NCBI RefSeq assembly: GCF_000152825.2
Contig: NC_014414.1
Location: 1,860,001-1,924,000, forward strand
Direction of reading: 5' to 3'
Source: Parvularcula bermudensis HTCC2503
Lineage (GTDB): Bacteria > Pseudomonadota > Alphaproteobacteria > Caulobacterales > Parvularculaceae
Length of the DNA stretch: 64,000 bases
The notes below the pieces were generated by a model, which made no database searches, had not been told where the DNA came from, and worked only from the letters and a program-made list of their open reading frames with translations. This document shows positions 1 to 8,988 of this stretch, one piece after another. The stretch's first letter is position 1. The number at the start of each line of letters is the position of its first letter. A program made the position numbers and the translations under genes.

Positions 1-9
1 CCAAAGATC

Positions 10-50
10 TAGAGGCGTTTCACGGCGCTAATTGACCTGAAACGGCTCTA
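10..50. repeat. Palindromic intergenic repeat, copy 1
   Basis: A near-perfect inverted repeat: the left arm TAGAGGCGTTTCA (10-22) is the reverse complement of the right arm TGAAACGGCTCTA (38-50) except at one position, with a 15-nt loop. Related ends occur at 10675-10775 and 55198-55314, so this is a dispersed family. The window edge hides which gene lies upstream. It could form a hairpin in RNA or act as a DNA palindrome; its function is unknown. Confidence 0.7.
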
Positions 51-182
51 ATAAGCTGCAGACATCCGCCACCCATCCTCTCGTCCCCCCTCCGCGCCGC
101 CGCCTTTCCCCGGACGACTTGGCCTGTCAGCGCCCCTCGGATAGATCTCGCCCATCGTCATCAGCGAGGGGAGAATTGGGCG

Positions 183-674
183 ATGGATGGCAATCGGATG
201 TTCGGGGGGCGCGCGCTTTTTCTCCTTGCCGCCTGTGGCCTTTGGGGGTGTGCCTCTTCGGCGCCGACCCTGCCGCCGGAGGCATTCGGCGGCCGCCCTG
301 AGATCGCGGCGAGCGAAAGCCCGGATTGGGAGAATTGGGGCCCCGATGAGAACCGCCGACGCCGCCTTGAGTCAGCGGAGGGCGAGCGGCTGTCCACGGC
401 CGCCTTGCGGGCGGAGCTGAGGGGCGGCGTACTGCGCGGCTGTTATCCGAGCGGTACCGCGTTCGCGGAGCGGCTCGCCTTGGATGGGACGTTCACCGAC
501 GAGCTCGCGGGGGGGCGGGTTCTCGGCACCTATTCGCTGGAGGATGACATGCTCTGCTTTGACTATGAGGAGGCGGATGCCGGCGGCTGCTACGCTGTCT
601 TCCGGCGGGAAGAGACACTGAATTTTTTCAACATTCAGAATGGCCGTAAAGTCGCGACGACGGCGTGTGAGTGA
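183..674 (+). CDS. Putative lipoprotein of unknown function
   Basis: A 163-residue protein with a short hydrophobic N-terminus ending in two possible lipoboxes, LAAC at Cys18 and LWGC at Cys23, so it is probably lipid-anchored in the envelope. The mature part has several cysteines and a C-terminal half rich in Gly and aromatic residues, suggesting a small beta-rich domain (my inference). I do not recognise a family. The start at 183 has GAGGGGAG about 10 nt upstream; the in-frame ATG at 198 is an alternative. The next gene follows in the same direction after about 90 nt, and nothing indicates a shared function. Confidence 0.6.
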   Translation: MDGNRMFGGRALFLLAACGLWGCASSAPTLPPEAFGGRPEIAASESPDWENWGPDENRRRRLESAEGERLSTAALRAELRGGVLRGCYPSGTAFAERLALDGTFTDELAGGRVLGTYSLEDDMLCFDYEEADAGGCYAVFRREETLNFFNIQNGRKVATTACE

Positions 675-761
675 GCTGGAGCGGTGAAACTTCGCCTCTC
701 GGCCTCGCCTTGGCGGAATTTGTGCTAAATCATAGGGATGTCGTGTTTTCAAAGGTCGAGT

Positions 762-1568
762 ATGGCGTCCCTATCTCCTCAATCCGCTCTTATCATCTTG
801 GGCGCGTCAATGGCCTTGAGTACCGCGGCCGTGGCGCAGGGGGTGACCCCGAACCCTTCGGCGGATCCCCGCAATGCGGTGGGCCTGGGCATTGGGGCGG
901 TGATGGAGGCTTATCGCGACCTCGACGAAGATACCCGCATCCTGCCGACCCCTGTTCTGCGCCTTGATGGGCGGCGGTTCAGCGTCTCGGGCACCTCGGC
1001 CAGCTACAGCCTCTTGAAAGGGGAGAAATGGGAGGCGGCGGCGACTCTCGATTATCGCTTCCAAGGCTATGATGCGGAGGACAGTCCGATCTTCCAGGGG
1101 ATGGATGACCGTGACAGTACCCTCGAGGGCGGGGGCTGGTATAGCTACAAGATTGGGCCGGCGATCCTCACCGCCTACGCCCTCACCGACCTGTTTGACC
1201 GCCATGGCGGGTATGAATTGCGCGGGGTCGCCGCCTATAAGGTCGTTGACAACCGGGCCACGAAAGTGACGCCCTATCTCGGTCTCTCCTTCCAGTCGGA
1301 GGATCTGGCGAATTATTATTATGGGGTGGAGGCCGATGAGGCCGCTACGCTCGTCATTGACGGTGAGAGTGTCACCCGCGCCCAATATGTCCCGGGGGAG
1401 ACCCTGACCCCCTTTGTCGGAATCACCGCGCGTCAAGCCCTGTCGCGCAAATGGGCGATCGCGGCCACCGGCCGATACGAGTTTTTACCCGACGAGGTGG
1501 TCGACAGTCCCTTGACCGATGCGGATAGTCGCGCCTTCTTCGCCCTTGCCCTGGCGCGCCTCTTCTAA
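762..1568 (+). CDS. MipA/OmpV family outer-membrane protein
   Basis: A 268-residue secreted protein with a signal peptide ending near AVAQG and a body of alternating amphipathic strands ending in Leu-Phe, as expected of an outer-membrane beta-barrel. The glycine and aromatic pattern and the opening VGLGIG fit the MipA/OmpV family. Members were linked to murein-synthesis scaffolding in E. coli, but most are of unclear function. ATG 762 is chosen because AAGG lies about 6 nt upstream and the signal peptide then starts sensibly; the in-frame ATG at 738 has no spaced Shine-Dalgarno. metG follows after about 60 nt. Confidence 0.75.
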   Translation: MASLSPQSALIILGASMALSTAAVAQGVTPNPSADPRNAVGLGIGAVMEAYRDLDEDTRILPTPVLRLDGRRFSVSGTSASYSLLKGEKWEAAATLDYRFQGYDAEDSPIFQGMDDRDSTLEGGGWYSYKIGPAILTAYALTDLFDRHGGYELRGVAAYKVVDNRATKVTPYLGLSFQSEDLANYYYGVEADEAATLVIDGESVTRAQYVPGETLTPFVGITARQALSRKWAIAATGRYEFLPDEVVDSPLTDADSRAFFALALARLF

Positions 1569-1627
1569 CTTGCGGTCCGGGGCAAGTTGCGGCATCGCCG
1601 CCGCTCAGCCCATTGCAGAGTGGTTCT

Positions 1628-3355
1628 ATGGCCCGGATCCTGGTGACTTCAGCGCTGCCGTATATCAACGGCGTCAAACATCTTGGCAATCTGGTGGGGT
1701 CGATGCTGCCGGCGGATGTCTATGCCCGGTTCATGAGGGCGCGCGGGCACAATGTCGCCTTTCTCTGCGCCACCGATGAACACGGCACCCCGGCGGAATT
1801 GGCGGCGCGCAAGGCCGGTCAGCCCGTGGCTGAATATTGCGCGGCGCAGCACGAAACCCAGGCTTCTCTCGCTGCCGCCTTTGGTCTCAGCTTCGACCAT
1901 TTCGGTCGGTCGTCGAGCCCGACAAATCACGAGCTGACCCGCCATTTCGCCGACCGTCTCGAGGCGGAGGGATATCTTGAGGAACGGGTCAGCCAGCAAG
2001 TCTATTCCAACGCGGATGCCCGCTTTCTGCCCGATCGCTATGTCGAAGGGACCTGTCCCAATTGCGGCTTCGAAAAGGCGCGGGGGGATCAGTGCGATAA
2101 TTGCGGAAAGCTCCTCGACCCCACCGATCTCATCGATCCCTATTCCGCTATCTCCGGCTCAAAGGATGTCGAGATGCGGGATACCCGCCACCTTTATCTT
2201 TTACAGTCAAAACTTGAGGGCGAGGTGCGGGCTTGGGTCGATACGCATAAGGACTGGCCCCTCCTGACCCGATCGATTGCCTATAAATGGATCGACGAGG
2301 GGTTGCGCGATCGGTCGATCACGCGCGATCTCGACTGGGGTATTCCCGTCCGGCGCGACGGCTTTGAGGGCAAAGTCTTCTACGTTTGGTTCGATGCGCC
2401 CATTGAATATATCGCCGCGACCAAAGAATGGGACCCTGAGGGCTGGGAAAGCTGGTGGCGAACCGATCAGGGGGCGGACGAGGTCACTTATGTCCAGTTC
2501 ATGGGCAAGGATAATGTCGCATTCCATACGGTCTTCTTTCCGTGCACGCTGATCGGATCCCGGGAGCCCTGGAAGCGTGTCGACCATCTGAAGAGCCTGA
2601 ACTGGCTCACCTGGTATGGGGGAAAGTTCTCAACGTCCGAAGGCCGCGGGATCTTCATGGATCAGGCAATCGACCTCATGCCAGCGGATACGTGGCGGTG
2701 GTATTTGATGGCCAATGCGCCGGAGTCCGACGACACCGCTTTTACGCTCCAATCCTTTGCCGGCGCCGTGAACAAGGACCTTGCCGATGTCCTTGGGAAC
2801 CTCGTCAATCGGGTGACACGCTTCACGGCGTCAAAGTTTGAGGGACAGGTTCCGCCGGGGGGCGAGCCGGGGGAGGCCGAACAGACGCTCTATCGTGAGG
2901 TTGACGACCGTTGTGCCGCGCTCACCGGCGCCCTTGAGGCGATGGAGTTTCGGAAGGCCTTTGCTGCCTTGCGCGGTCTTTGGGCGGCGGGGAACGAGTA
3001 TTTGCAGGTCACCGCGCCCTGGACGGCGTTCAAGACCGACCCCGACGCGGCGGCCGTCAGCGTCAGGACTGCCCTCAATCTTATTATGTTGATTGCGGAG
3101 GTCTCCGCCCCGGTCATCCCCGAGACCGCCGACAAAATCCTCGGCATTTTCGGCCGCCAGGGGGAAGAGCCGCCGGCGTGGCCGACGGGACCGGCGGCGC
3201 AATTATTGACCCGCGTTCAGCCAGGGACGCCCGTCCCCGCGCCTGAGGTGTTGTTCAAGAAAATCGAGGACGAACAATTGGCCGAATGGGCGGTACGCTT
3301 CGGTGCGCCATCGGCTGGGGAGACGGGGGAGACGGCGGAGACGGCGGGCGACTGA
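1628..3355 (+). CDS. metG: Methionyl-tRNA synthetase
   Basis: Charges tRNA-Met with methionine in the cytoplasm; essential. The 575-residue protein opens with the Rossmann segment [11 protein letters not shown], whose HLGN is the HIGH signature. A four-cysteine zinc knuckle (CPNC...CDNC) follows near residues 145-160, and KFSTS takes the KMSKS position. The HLGN/KFSTS pair is, from memory, the form used by Caulobacter-like MetRS, so it is not a defect. No C-terminal tRNA-binding EMAP domain is visible, so this is the short form. ATG 1628 is chosen because homologues begin [12 protein letters not shown]; the upstream ATG at 1613 would add five unconserved residues. It converges on ychF, 25 nt away. 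Confidence 0.96.
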   Translation: MARILVTSALPYINGVKHLGNLVGSMLPADVYARFMRARGHNVAFLCATDEHGTPAELAARKAGQPVAEYCAAQHETQASLAAAFGLSFDHFGRSSSPTNHELTRHFADRLEAEGYLEERVSQQVYSNADARFLPDRYVEGTCPNCGFEKARGDQCDNCGKLLDPTDLIDPYSAISGSKDVEMRDTRHLYLLQSKLEGEVRAWVDTHKDWPLLTRSIAYKWIDEGLRDRSITRDLDWGIPVRRDGFEGKVFYVWFDAPIEYIAATKEWDPEGWESWWRTDQGADEVTYVQFMGKDNVAFHTVFFPCTLIGSREPWKRVDHLKSLNWLTWYGGKFSTSEGRGIFMDQAIDLMPADTWRWYLMANAPESDDTAFTLQSFAGAVNKDLADVLGNLVNRVTRFTASKFEGQVPPGGEPGEAEQTLYREVDDRCAALTGALEAMEFRKAFAALRGLWAAGNEYLQVTAPWTAFKTDPDAAAVSVRTALNLIMLIAEVSAPVIPETADKILGIFGRQGEEPPAWPTGPAAQLLTRVQPGTPVPAPEVLFKKIEDEQLAEWAVRFGAPSAGETGETAETAGD

Positions 3356-3380
3356 GTGTGGCCCCACCGGGGTGGGGGGA

Positions 3381-4478
3381 TCAGGCGCCGGTCCGAAAAT
3401 GCATGACGTCGCCATCCTGGACGACATACTCCTTGCCTTCGATGCGCTGTTTTCCCGCATCCTTGGCCCCTTGCTCTCCCCCCGCCGCAACGTAATCGTC
3501 GAAGGAAATTGTCTCGGCTCGGATAAAGGTTCTCGCAAAATCGGTATGGATGACCCCGGCGGCATCGGGCGCCTTGGTGCCTTGCCGAATCGTCCAGGCA
3601 CGCGCCTCTTTCGGGCCGGCGGTGAAGTAGGTTTGCAGCCCTAACAGCTCATATCCGGTTCGGATCAGTCGGTTGAGGCCGGGCTCTTCAAGCCCGAGCT
3701 CTTCGAGATATTCCTGGGTCTCCGCCTCATCCAGGGTGGCGAGTTCCGCTTCGATCTTGGCACTGATGACCACGCTGGCCGCCCCGGCTTCCGCCGCCCG
3801 GGCCTTGACCTGGTCTGCGTAGGCATTGCCGCTGGCGGCGCTCTCTTCATCGACATTGGCGACGAAAAGGACAGGCTTTTGGGTCAGCAATTGCAGCCCC
3901 ATCCATGCCTTTTCGCTCCCCTTTGGCACTTCGGCCATGCGCGCGGGGCGTCCCTCCTGCAATTCGGCGAGGGCGAGGTCCAGCAGGGGCAAGGTATCCT
4001 TGGCGATCTTGTCACCGCCGGTGGCTTTTTTCGCGAGGCTGGACCGGCGTTTTTCGAGGCTTTCAAGATCGGCGAGCATGAGTTCGGTTTCGACGATTTC
4101 GAAATCAGCAATCGGATCGACCCGTCCCTCGACATGGGTGATATCGTCGTCTTCGAAACACCGCAGGACATAGACCACCACATCGACCTCGCGAATATTA
4201 GCGAGGAATTGATTGCCCAGCCCTTCACCCTGGCTGGCGCCTTTCACCAATCCGGCAATGTCGACGAATTGGATACGGGCGGGAATGATTTCGGCCGAGC
4301 CCGCGATCTCGGCCAGCTTGGCGATCCGTGGCTCGGGCACCGCGACATCCCCGACATTGGGCTCAATCGTGCAGAAGGGATAATTCGCCGCCTGCGCGGC
4401 CGCCGTCTTAGTCAGCGCATTGAACAAAGTTGATTTGCCGACATTCGGCAAGCCCACGATACCGCACTGGAAGCCCAT
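3381..4478 (-). CDS. ychF: Redox-regulated ATPase YchF (OLA1 family)
   Basis: A 365-residue Obg-family P-loop ATPase that binds ribosomes and is linked to stress responses. The N-terminus carries the Walker A motif GLPNVGKST at about residues 8-16, a DIAGLVKGAS switch segment near 73, an inserted helical domain, and a C-terminal TGS domain ending in the HFRTGA segment typical of the family. Family length is about 363, so it is complete. It lies 73 nt downstream of pth on the same strand; pth and ychF are neighbours in many proteobacteria. The ATG has GAAGG upstream. Confidence 0.96.
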   Translation of the reverse strand: MGFQCGIVGLPNVGKSTLFNALTKTAAAQAANYPFCTIEPNVGDVAVPEPRIAKLAEIAGSAEIIPARIQFVDIAGLVKGASQGEGLGNQFLANIREVDVVVYVLRCFEDDDITHVEGRVDPIADFEIVETELMLADLESLEKRRSSLAKKATGGDKIAKDTLPLLDLALAELQEGRPARMAEVPKGSEKAWMGLQLLTQKPVLFVANVDEESAASGNAYADQVKARAAEAGAASVVISAKIEAELATLDEAETQEYLEELGLEEPGLNRLIRTGYELLGLQTYFTAGPKEARAWTIRQGTKAPDAAGVIHTDFARTFIRAETISFDDYVAAGGEQGAKDAGKQRIEGKEYVVQDGDVMHFRTGA

Positions 4479-4551
4479 GGTGCATCCCTTCTTTCCTTGA
4501 GGGGACGGGGCATAGCGCTCCGTCGTGAGGGATAGAAGGGCCTCTCCCTAT

Positions 4552-5247
4552 TTAGTCTCCCTTGAGGGATTTGAGGGCATCGAAGGGGGAGGCCGGCGCC
4601 GAGGGCCGGTTACGAGATGTCGGCGGCGTCGCAGCGGGGGGAGGGTCATCTCCCTCACGCGGTTTTGGGGCAGCGGGGGGCTGCATCACGGCGGACTGAA
4701 ACCGTCCCACCGCCGCCTCGTCCCGCGGCATGAGCAGCGGCAGCGACCTGGCCATCCGCTCGAGCAGATCATCGTAATAGTCGGTTCGCTCCGCCTTCGA
4801 AAAATTGCCCAGGACATAAGGCATCACCTTGTCCTTATGCCCCGGATGGCCAATGCCGATCCGCACCCGCCAGAAGTCAGGCCCGAGATGGGCGGCGATC
4901 GACCGCAGCCCATTATTTCCTGCAAGGCCGCCGCCTTTTTTCACGCGCACCTTACCGGGGGCCAGGTCGATCTCGTCGTGAAAAACGATGATGTCGTCGA
5001 GCGGGATTTTGTAAAATTGGCTCGCCGCAAGAACCGCGGTGCCGCTATCATTGTAATATGTGTCGGGCCGCAAGGTGAAGGCGCGGCAGGAGCCGACCCG
5101 GCCTTCGGCGAGCGCGCCGCGGAACTTGCTCCGTTCGGGGCCGAAATCATGGGCGCCGTGGATCTCCTCCACCGCGTGAAACCCCGCATTGTGACGGTTT
5201 TGGGCGTATTGGGCGCCCGGATTACCAAGGCCGATGAGCAAGATCAT
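4552..5247 (-). CDS. pth: Peptidyl-tRNA hydrolase
   Basis: Releases tRNA from peptidyl-tRNA that drops off the ribosome. The N-terminus LIGLGNPG with Asn9 and the catalytic His19 (RHNAGF) are present, and the conserved FHDEIDLAPGK and GGLAGNNGLRS segments follow in order. At 231 residues it is longer than the usual 185-200. The extra is a Pro/Ala-rich low-complexity C-terminal tail beginning near residue 190, probably disordered and common in alphaproteobacterial versions. It sits between rplY and ychF on the minus strand, about 207 nt after rplY. Confidence 0.95.
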   Translation of the reverse strand: MILLIGLGNPGAQYAQNRHNAGFHAVEEIHGAHDFGPERSKFRGALAEGRVGSCRAFTLRPDTYYNDSGTAVLAASQFYKIPLDDIIVFHDEIDLAPGKVRVKKGGGLAGNNGLRSIAAHLGPDFWRVRIGIGHPGHKDKVMPYVLGNFSKAERTDYYDDLLERMARSLPLLMPRDEAAVGRFQSAVMQPPAAPKPREGDDPPPAATPPTSRNRPSAPASPFDALKSLKGD

Positions 5248-5454
5248 CTCATGGGCCTAGCCGAGGATGGACGCGTCAGAAAGTGTTTCCGCCCGACCGT
5301 CAAGCGTCTCTCATTGCCGACAATTGCCCCCGATGAGCCGAATAGACCGGCGATCCATATTGGGGCGGCGCCTGCCGTCATCTGTGACCGGCGACCGGCG
5401 GCTTGCGGTCATCCTTCAAGCGGGGACACCGCGGACACGGTCGCCGTCAGAAGA

Positions 5455-6093
5455 TCACTCTTCGGCTTTTTGCTCGATAACCTCGGTTTCCGTCACCTCG
5501 TCGGCGTCGTCCCCTGCGGCTTTCAGGGCCGACGGCGCGGCGATGGTCGCGACGGTGAAGTCCCGATCGGTGATGGTGGGGGTGACGCCGTCGGGAAGTT
5601 TGACGGCGGAGATATGGATCGTATCCCCCACATCGGCACCGGCGAGATCGGCTTCGAGGGCCTCCGGAATATTCGTGGCGGAGGCGACGACTTCGACTTC
5701 GTGCCGCACGATGTTGAGGACCCCGCCTTTCTTCAGTCCAGGGCAGGTTTCTTCATTGAGGAACCGCATCGGGACGTTGACGGTGACCTTGGTACGGGCA
5801 TCCACCCGCATCAGATCGACATGCCGGGGCAGGTCCTTCACCGGGTCGACCTGAATATCCCGGCCGATCACCTGTTGTTCGCCGCCCTCTAGCTTGATCT
5901 TCGCCAGCACATCGATGAGCCGGCCGGTCTGATACGCTTTCAAGACTTGGTTGTAGCGAAGCTTGATATTGAGCGGTTCTTCGTCGCCACCATAGAGGAC
6001 GGCGGGGACCCAGCCATCGCGGCGGACGGCACGGCTGCCCCCGGTTCCCGCCCGCTGACGGCGTTCGCAATCGAAAACAAAAGCGTCTGACAT
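5455..6093 (-). CDS. rplY: Ribosomal protein L25 (general stress protein Ctc form)
   Basis: The 5S rRNA-binding protein of the large subunit, in its long two-domain form (212 residues). The N-terminal L25 domain (about 1-95) contains GWVPAVLYGG, and the C-terminal TL5/Ctc beta domain follows, with an acidic tail. ATG 6093 is chosen because GGAG lies 3-7 nt upstream and the protein then starts MSDAFVF; a longer reading from 6126 adds unconserved residues. It is the first gene of the rplY-pth-ychF block, whose products all act on translation. Confidence 0.93.
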   Translation of the reverse strand: MSDAFVFDCERRQRAGTGGSRAVRRDGWVPAVLYGGDEEPLNIKLRYNQVLKAYQTGRLIDVLAKIKLEGGEQQVIGRDIQVDPVKDLPRHVDLMRVDARTKVTVNVPMRFLNEETCPGLKKGGVLNIVRHEVEVVASATNIPEALEADLAGADVGDTIHISAVKLPDGVTPTITDRDFTVATIAAPSALKAAGDDADEVTETEVIEQKAEE

Positions 6094-6258
6094 AGCTCCA
6101 TTCCTTTCATTCCGCCCGCAAACCACTGGCCCTCGGACGAAGAGACCGCGTTGCCAGAGCGGGCAATACGCGGACCCGGGTTTCCTGAAGCCGCGCTGCT
6201 AGCGGTGCCGGACGCGGCGGGCAAGCGAAAACGAAAATACCGGACGGTGCGAAGCGCC

Positions 6259-6864
6259 TCAGACCTTCTCGGCCAGACTGATCGCGGCGCGGCAGCCAAA
6301 TCCGATGACCCGTTTCATCACGCTGTAGCCAAAGGTTTCCTCGGCACCCGCATCAAGGGCGGTATCGCGGTGGCCGATCTCATCGATGCGAAAGGCCTCG
6401 ACAGTTTCCTGGAGCGTGGCGTCGAGACCGTCGAGCTCGTCGATTTGCGCCCCGTAATGCCGCTCGATCTCGGTTTCGACGGCACTGGTACAGGCCATTG
6501 CGGCCTTCTCTCCCATCAGGGCTGTGACCGCGCCCAGGGTAAAGCCCGCGGCGTTCCAAACGGGGGAGAACAGGGTCGGCCTGATATTCTCCTCGGTCAG
6601 ATAGCGGTCGAAGGTCGCCAAATGATGGGCTTCGCCGTCTTCCATATGAGCCAAGGTCGCCTTGAGCTGTGCCTTGCCCTTTACCTTCTCGAACACCGCC
6701 CGTTGGCCGCGATAGATATTGACCGCTCCATATTCGCCGGCATGGTCGACCCGCAGCATTTCAGCGCGCCGCCGAGTCTTGGGCCCGGGGGAAGGGGGCG
6801 CCTTCCGCTCTTCCAGGGCCTCAGCGGTATCGGTCGGGGCGGGCAGGGGGGGGGCTTCGGTCAT
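6259..6864 (-). CDS. coq7: Demethoxyubiquinone hydroxylase family protein (Coq7)
   Basis: A di-iron ferritin-like monooxygenase that performs the C6 hydroxylation of demethoxyubiquinone in ubiquinone synthesis, peripherally bound to the inner membrane. The 201-residue protein shows MLRVDHAGEYGAV near residue 35, the MEDGEAHHL ExxH pair, and a later ETEIERHY with EIGHRD, which supply the Glu/His iron ligands. It begins 6 nt after dsbB on the same strand, so the two are probably co-transcribed. DsbB passes electrons to ubiquinone, which gives the pairing some biochemical sense. The N-terminal 30 residues are a Pro-rich extension. Confidence 0.93.
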   Translation of the reverse strand: MTEAPPLPAPTDTAEALEERKAPPSPGPKTRRRAEMLRVDHAGEYGAVNIYRGQRAVFEKVKGKAQLKATLAHMEDGEAHHLATFDRYLTEENIRPTLFSPVWNAAGFTLGAVTALMGEKAAMACTSAVETEIERHYGAQIDELDGLDATLQETVEAFRIDEIGHRDTALDAGAEETFGYSVMKRVIGFGCRAAISLAEKV

Positions 6865-6870
6865 AAGCTC

Positions 6871-7401
6871 TTATAGGTCCTTCCGACGGGGCGCGGCCAG
6901 CCTTCCGACCGAGAGCAAGGTGAGACCCAAGAGCGCGGCGGAGATAAGGGCATTGTACCCGGCCATGGAGAGCCCTGCGAGCCGCCAGGCCGCCACCTCA
7001 CAGGGCGGCCCCTCCGGGCCTGCCGTGGCGAGACTGCTGAGAAGCGCATCGGGATCCACCTCGACAAGCACGCGGCCGCCCGCGCCGCAGGCGGCCGGAC
7101 CGTCCCAATAGTCCCACTCCACCCCGGCATGAAATCCCGCAAGGAGGGTCGACCAGAGATACACCCCCGCCAGCGCGATCATCAAAGGCCCACGGGCAGG
7201 GCGCGGGCCGAGAACAAAGGCGGCAACGGTCGTGCCCGCGATGCAGAGAGCCACCCAATGCACTTCCCGCTGATCGAGACACAGAAGACAGGGGGGATAT
7301 CCGCCGACCCGCTCGAACAAATGGGCGCCTGCCAAGAGGCCGCCACTGACAAGGGCGGCGAGGCCCGCGACCAGAAGGGGGGAAAGCAGAGGGACCTTCA
7401 T
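6871..7401 (-). CDS. dsbB: Disulfide bond formation protein B (DsbB family)
   Basis: An inner-membrane quinone-dependent oxidase that re-oxidises periplasmic DsbA. The 176-residue protein has four hydrophobic segments. The first redox pair is Cys38-Cys41 in PPCLLC after the first helix, and the second is Cys105/Cys134 in the large periplasmic loop, so both active-site pairs are intact. Arg45 follows the first pair, where DsbB needs a quinone-interacting Arg. It lies 8 nt downstream of the ExoD gene and 6 nt upstream of coq7. No dsbA is in the window. Confidence 0.9.
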   Translation of the reverse strand: MKVPLLSPLLVAGLAALVSGGLLAGAHLFERVGGYPPCLLCLDQREVHWVALCIAGTTVAAFVLGPRPARGPLMIALAGVYLWSTLLAGFHAGVEWDYWDGPAACGAGGRVLVEVDPDALLSSLATAGPEGPPCEVAAWRLAGLSMAGYNALISAALLGLTLLSVGRLAAPRRKDL

Positions 7402-7409
7402 CGCCGTTT

Positions 7410-8147
7410 CTAGTTCACCGCCACGGGGGGGGAGCCCCGACCGAGGATCATCTCCTTGATGATATCGAGCGCTTCCGCCCCGAAATAGAAAAACCCGAAG
7501 ATCAGGAGGGCCACCCAGGCGAGCCCCAAGAGTAAGCCAACGATCACCAACAGGCCGTCACGTTCGATCAACCCGATACTGGCAATGGCAACCCCGATCC
7601 CCGGTGCCGTATTCGTACTGGGAAGCGGGACGAGGATCGACGCGCAGGGGATCAGCATCAGGGCGCCGACAACCCGCACGGCGGCGCCGTCGGTCAAGGT
7701 TGAGAATCTGGGCCGTGCAAACCGCTCCACCCACCCCAAATATCGGGCCGTCCGCTGCACGACGCCGCGCATGGACTGGATATCGATCCGCCGGTCACGA
7801 AGGCCATCGGGCAACCACGGTGCCTCTCTCCCGGCGGCCAATTGGGCGGCCAGGGCGAGCATGGGCAGGGCAACGATCTGAGGGATTCCCCACAGAAACG
7901 GAATGCAGCAGGGGAGGGCGAAGAACAATAAGAGGAGGCCGAAGGCGCGTTCGTCGAGGCGGTCGAGCAAGGTCGAAAGCGTGGCTTCGCCCTCTGGATG
8001 CGCCGCCCCTTCCTTGCCCTCCTTTAGGGGGGTGTCCGTGGATCGCTGATGCCGGGCAAGGTCATCCAATGTCGCCAAGAGAAGAGCGGTCACCGTGGTC
8101 GGTTGGTCCGCGGCCTTTTCCTGCGTCTCGGCGCCTGGTCCCTGCAT
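7410..8147 (-). CDS. ExoD family exopolysaccharide-synthesis protein
   Basis: A 245-residue membrane protein with an N-terminal soluble stretch (about 1-75) and then a conserved GLLLLFFALPCCIPF-type hydrophobic block and further helices. This matches the ExoD family, named for a Sinorhizobium gene affecting exopolysaccharide and nodule invasion. The biochemical role is not established, and no polysaccharide cluster is near. It is the first gene of the minus-strand trio ExoD-DsbB-Coq7 and is divergent from the tRNA-Leu gene. Confidence 0.85.
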   Translation of the reverse strand: MQGPGAETQEKAADQPTTVTALLLATLDDLARHQRSTDTPLKEGKEGAAHPEGEATLSTLLDRLDERAFGLLLLFFALPCCIPFLWGIPQIVALPMLALAAQLAAGREAPWLPDGLRDRRIDIQSMRGVVQRTARYLGWVERFARPRFSTLTDGAAVRVVGALMLIPCASILVPLPSTNTAPGIGVAIASIGLIERDGLLVIVGLLLGLAWVALLIFGFFYFGAEALDIIKEMILGRGSPPVAVN

Positions 8148-8224
8148 CGCCTGCTCCTGTTGAGAAATAAGGCGCTACCGGGATGGACAGGACGGCGCAA
8201 GCGGCTAAACGTCGACGGCTCGCT

Positions 8225-8311
8225 GCGGGTGTGGCGGAATTGGTAGACGCAGGGGATTCAAAATCCCCCGGTGGCAACACCTTGCCGGTTCGAGTCCGGC
8301 CACCCGTACCA
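8225..8311 (+). tRNA. tRNA-Leu (anticodon CAA)
   Basis: An 87-nt tRNA with the CCA end encoded (8309-8311). The acceptor stem GCGGGTG (8225-8231) pairs with CACCCGT (8301-8307), with a terminal G-U. The D-loop, anticodon stem GGGGA/TCCCC, variable arm and GGTTCGAGTCC T-arm are all visible. The anticodon CAA is at 8259-8261 and reads UUG. Size and the long variable arm agree with leucine class II tRNAs. No integrated element or duplicated 3' end follows it in this window. Confidence 0.97.
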
Positions 8312-8413
8312 TTCTTGATCTCAAGGCGCGGGGCGCCTCCGATGGGGCGGCCTCTGGCCAGAACGTGGTCGCGTGCTTTGGCGTTTTGTTATTCGCCGCT
8401 TCGTTCAAGTCCT

Positions 8414-8542
8414 GTCCTCTCATCCGCCCCATTTTTGATTGGCCTACCGCTTCGCTACTTGAGGCCCTGCGGTTCTAGGTCAGTCCTCTCACCTGCCCCA
8501 TTTAGTTTGGCTATCGCGTCGCTATTTGAGGCCGTGCGGTTC
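8414..8542. repeat. Degenerate tandem repeat after tRNA-Leu
   Basis: Two imperfect direct copies of a unit of about 60 bases at 8414-8475 and 8483-8542, period 69, roughly four-fifths identical. Both run from GTCCTCTCA through CGCCCCATTT or TGCCCCATTT to TTGAGGCC and TGCGGTTC. A weaker trace of the same pattern (CGCTTCG...GTCCTG) precedes them near 8396. The rest of the 336-nt stretch between the tRNA and the next gene (8312-8647) holds no gene I can support. The repeat may be a decayed duplication; function unknown. Confidence 0.6.
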
Positions 8543-8647
8543 GGGGGTCGCCTCGGCAAGGCGGGGGGGCGGGCTTCACCGAGCCTGTCGCGGCTTTTTC
8601 TCTCCGCCGCGCCGCCTACATCTGTAGGGCTGGAAGAGGACCGTCCC

Positions 8648-8842
8648 ATGGCCGATGACAAAGATGCCGCTTATGAAATCGACGAGGATACCCTGCGTGC
8701 GCTCATCCGGGACACGGTGGGGGGCTTGGGGGAAGTGGCGCCCGATACCCTGCCTCACCGCGTGCGGGAGCGGCTGAAGGGTCAATTGGCGGCGCATCCC
8801 GATATCGATCGTATCCTTCGGGATATTCTCAAAGAGACCTGA
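8648..8842 (+). CDS. Small acidic hypothetical protein
   Basis: A 64-residue acidic protein, MADDKDAAYEIDEDTLR..., predicted largely helical and without a membrane segment or cysteine. I do not recognise a family. The ATG at 8648 has GGAAGAGGA ending about 7 nt upstream, a strong ribosome-binding site that decides this start over longer in-frame readings running back into the repeat. It stands alone between the tRNA-linked repeat and the M23 peptidase gene. Confidence 0.6.
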   Translation: MADDKDAAYEIDEDTLRALIRDTVGGLGEVAPDTLPHRVRERLKGQLAAHPDIDRILRDILKET

Positions 8843-8988
8843 ACCACAAGGGGAGGGGGTCTCGCCACCATCCTGTTACAAAGTTCACATTTTGGCGATT
8901 TGGCGTTTTCGCCACGCCACAAGTGCGCTTTAATGAATTGGCAAGGTTTTGCATCCGCTGCAGGGCGGATGATTCGGGGATGGGGTTA

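Noticed and set aside
2600-2680. KFSTS in place of KMSKS in MetRS
   Set aside because: It looked like a damaged catalytic loop, but Caulobacter-type MetRS carry the same KFSTS, so it is normal for this group.
4525-5892. Long plus-strand open frame across pth and rplY
   Set aside because: It is antisense to two recognised genes and has no conserved domain; a GC-bias shadow.
8225-8647. Genomic island at tRNA-Leu
   Set aside because: No integrase, no duplicate of the tRNA 3' end and no change to foreign-looking genes follows; only a decayed repeat is seen.
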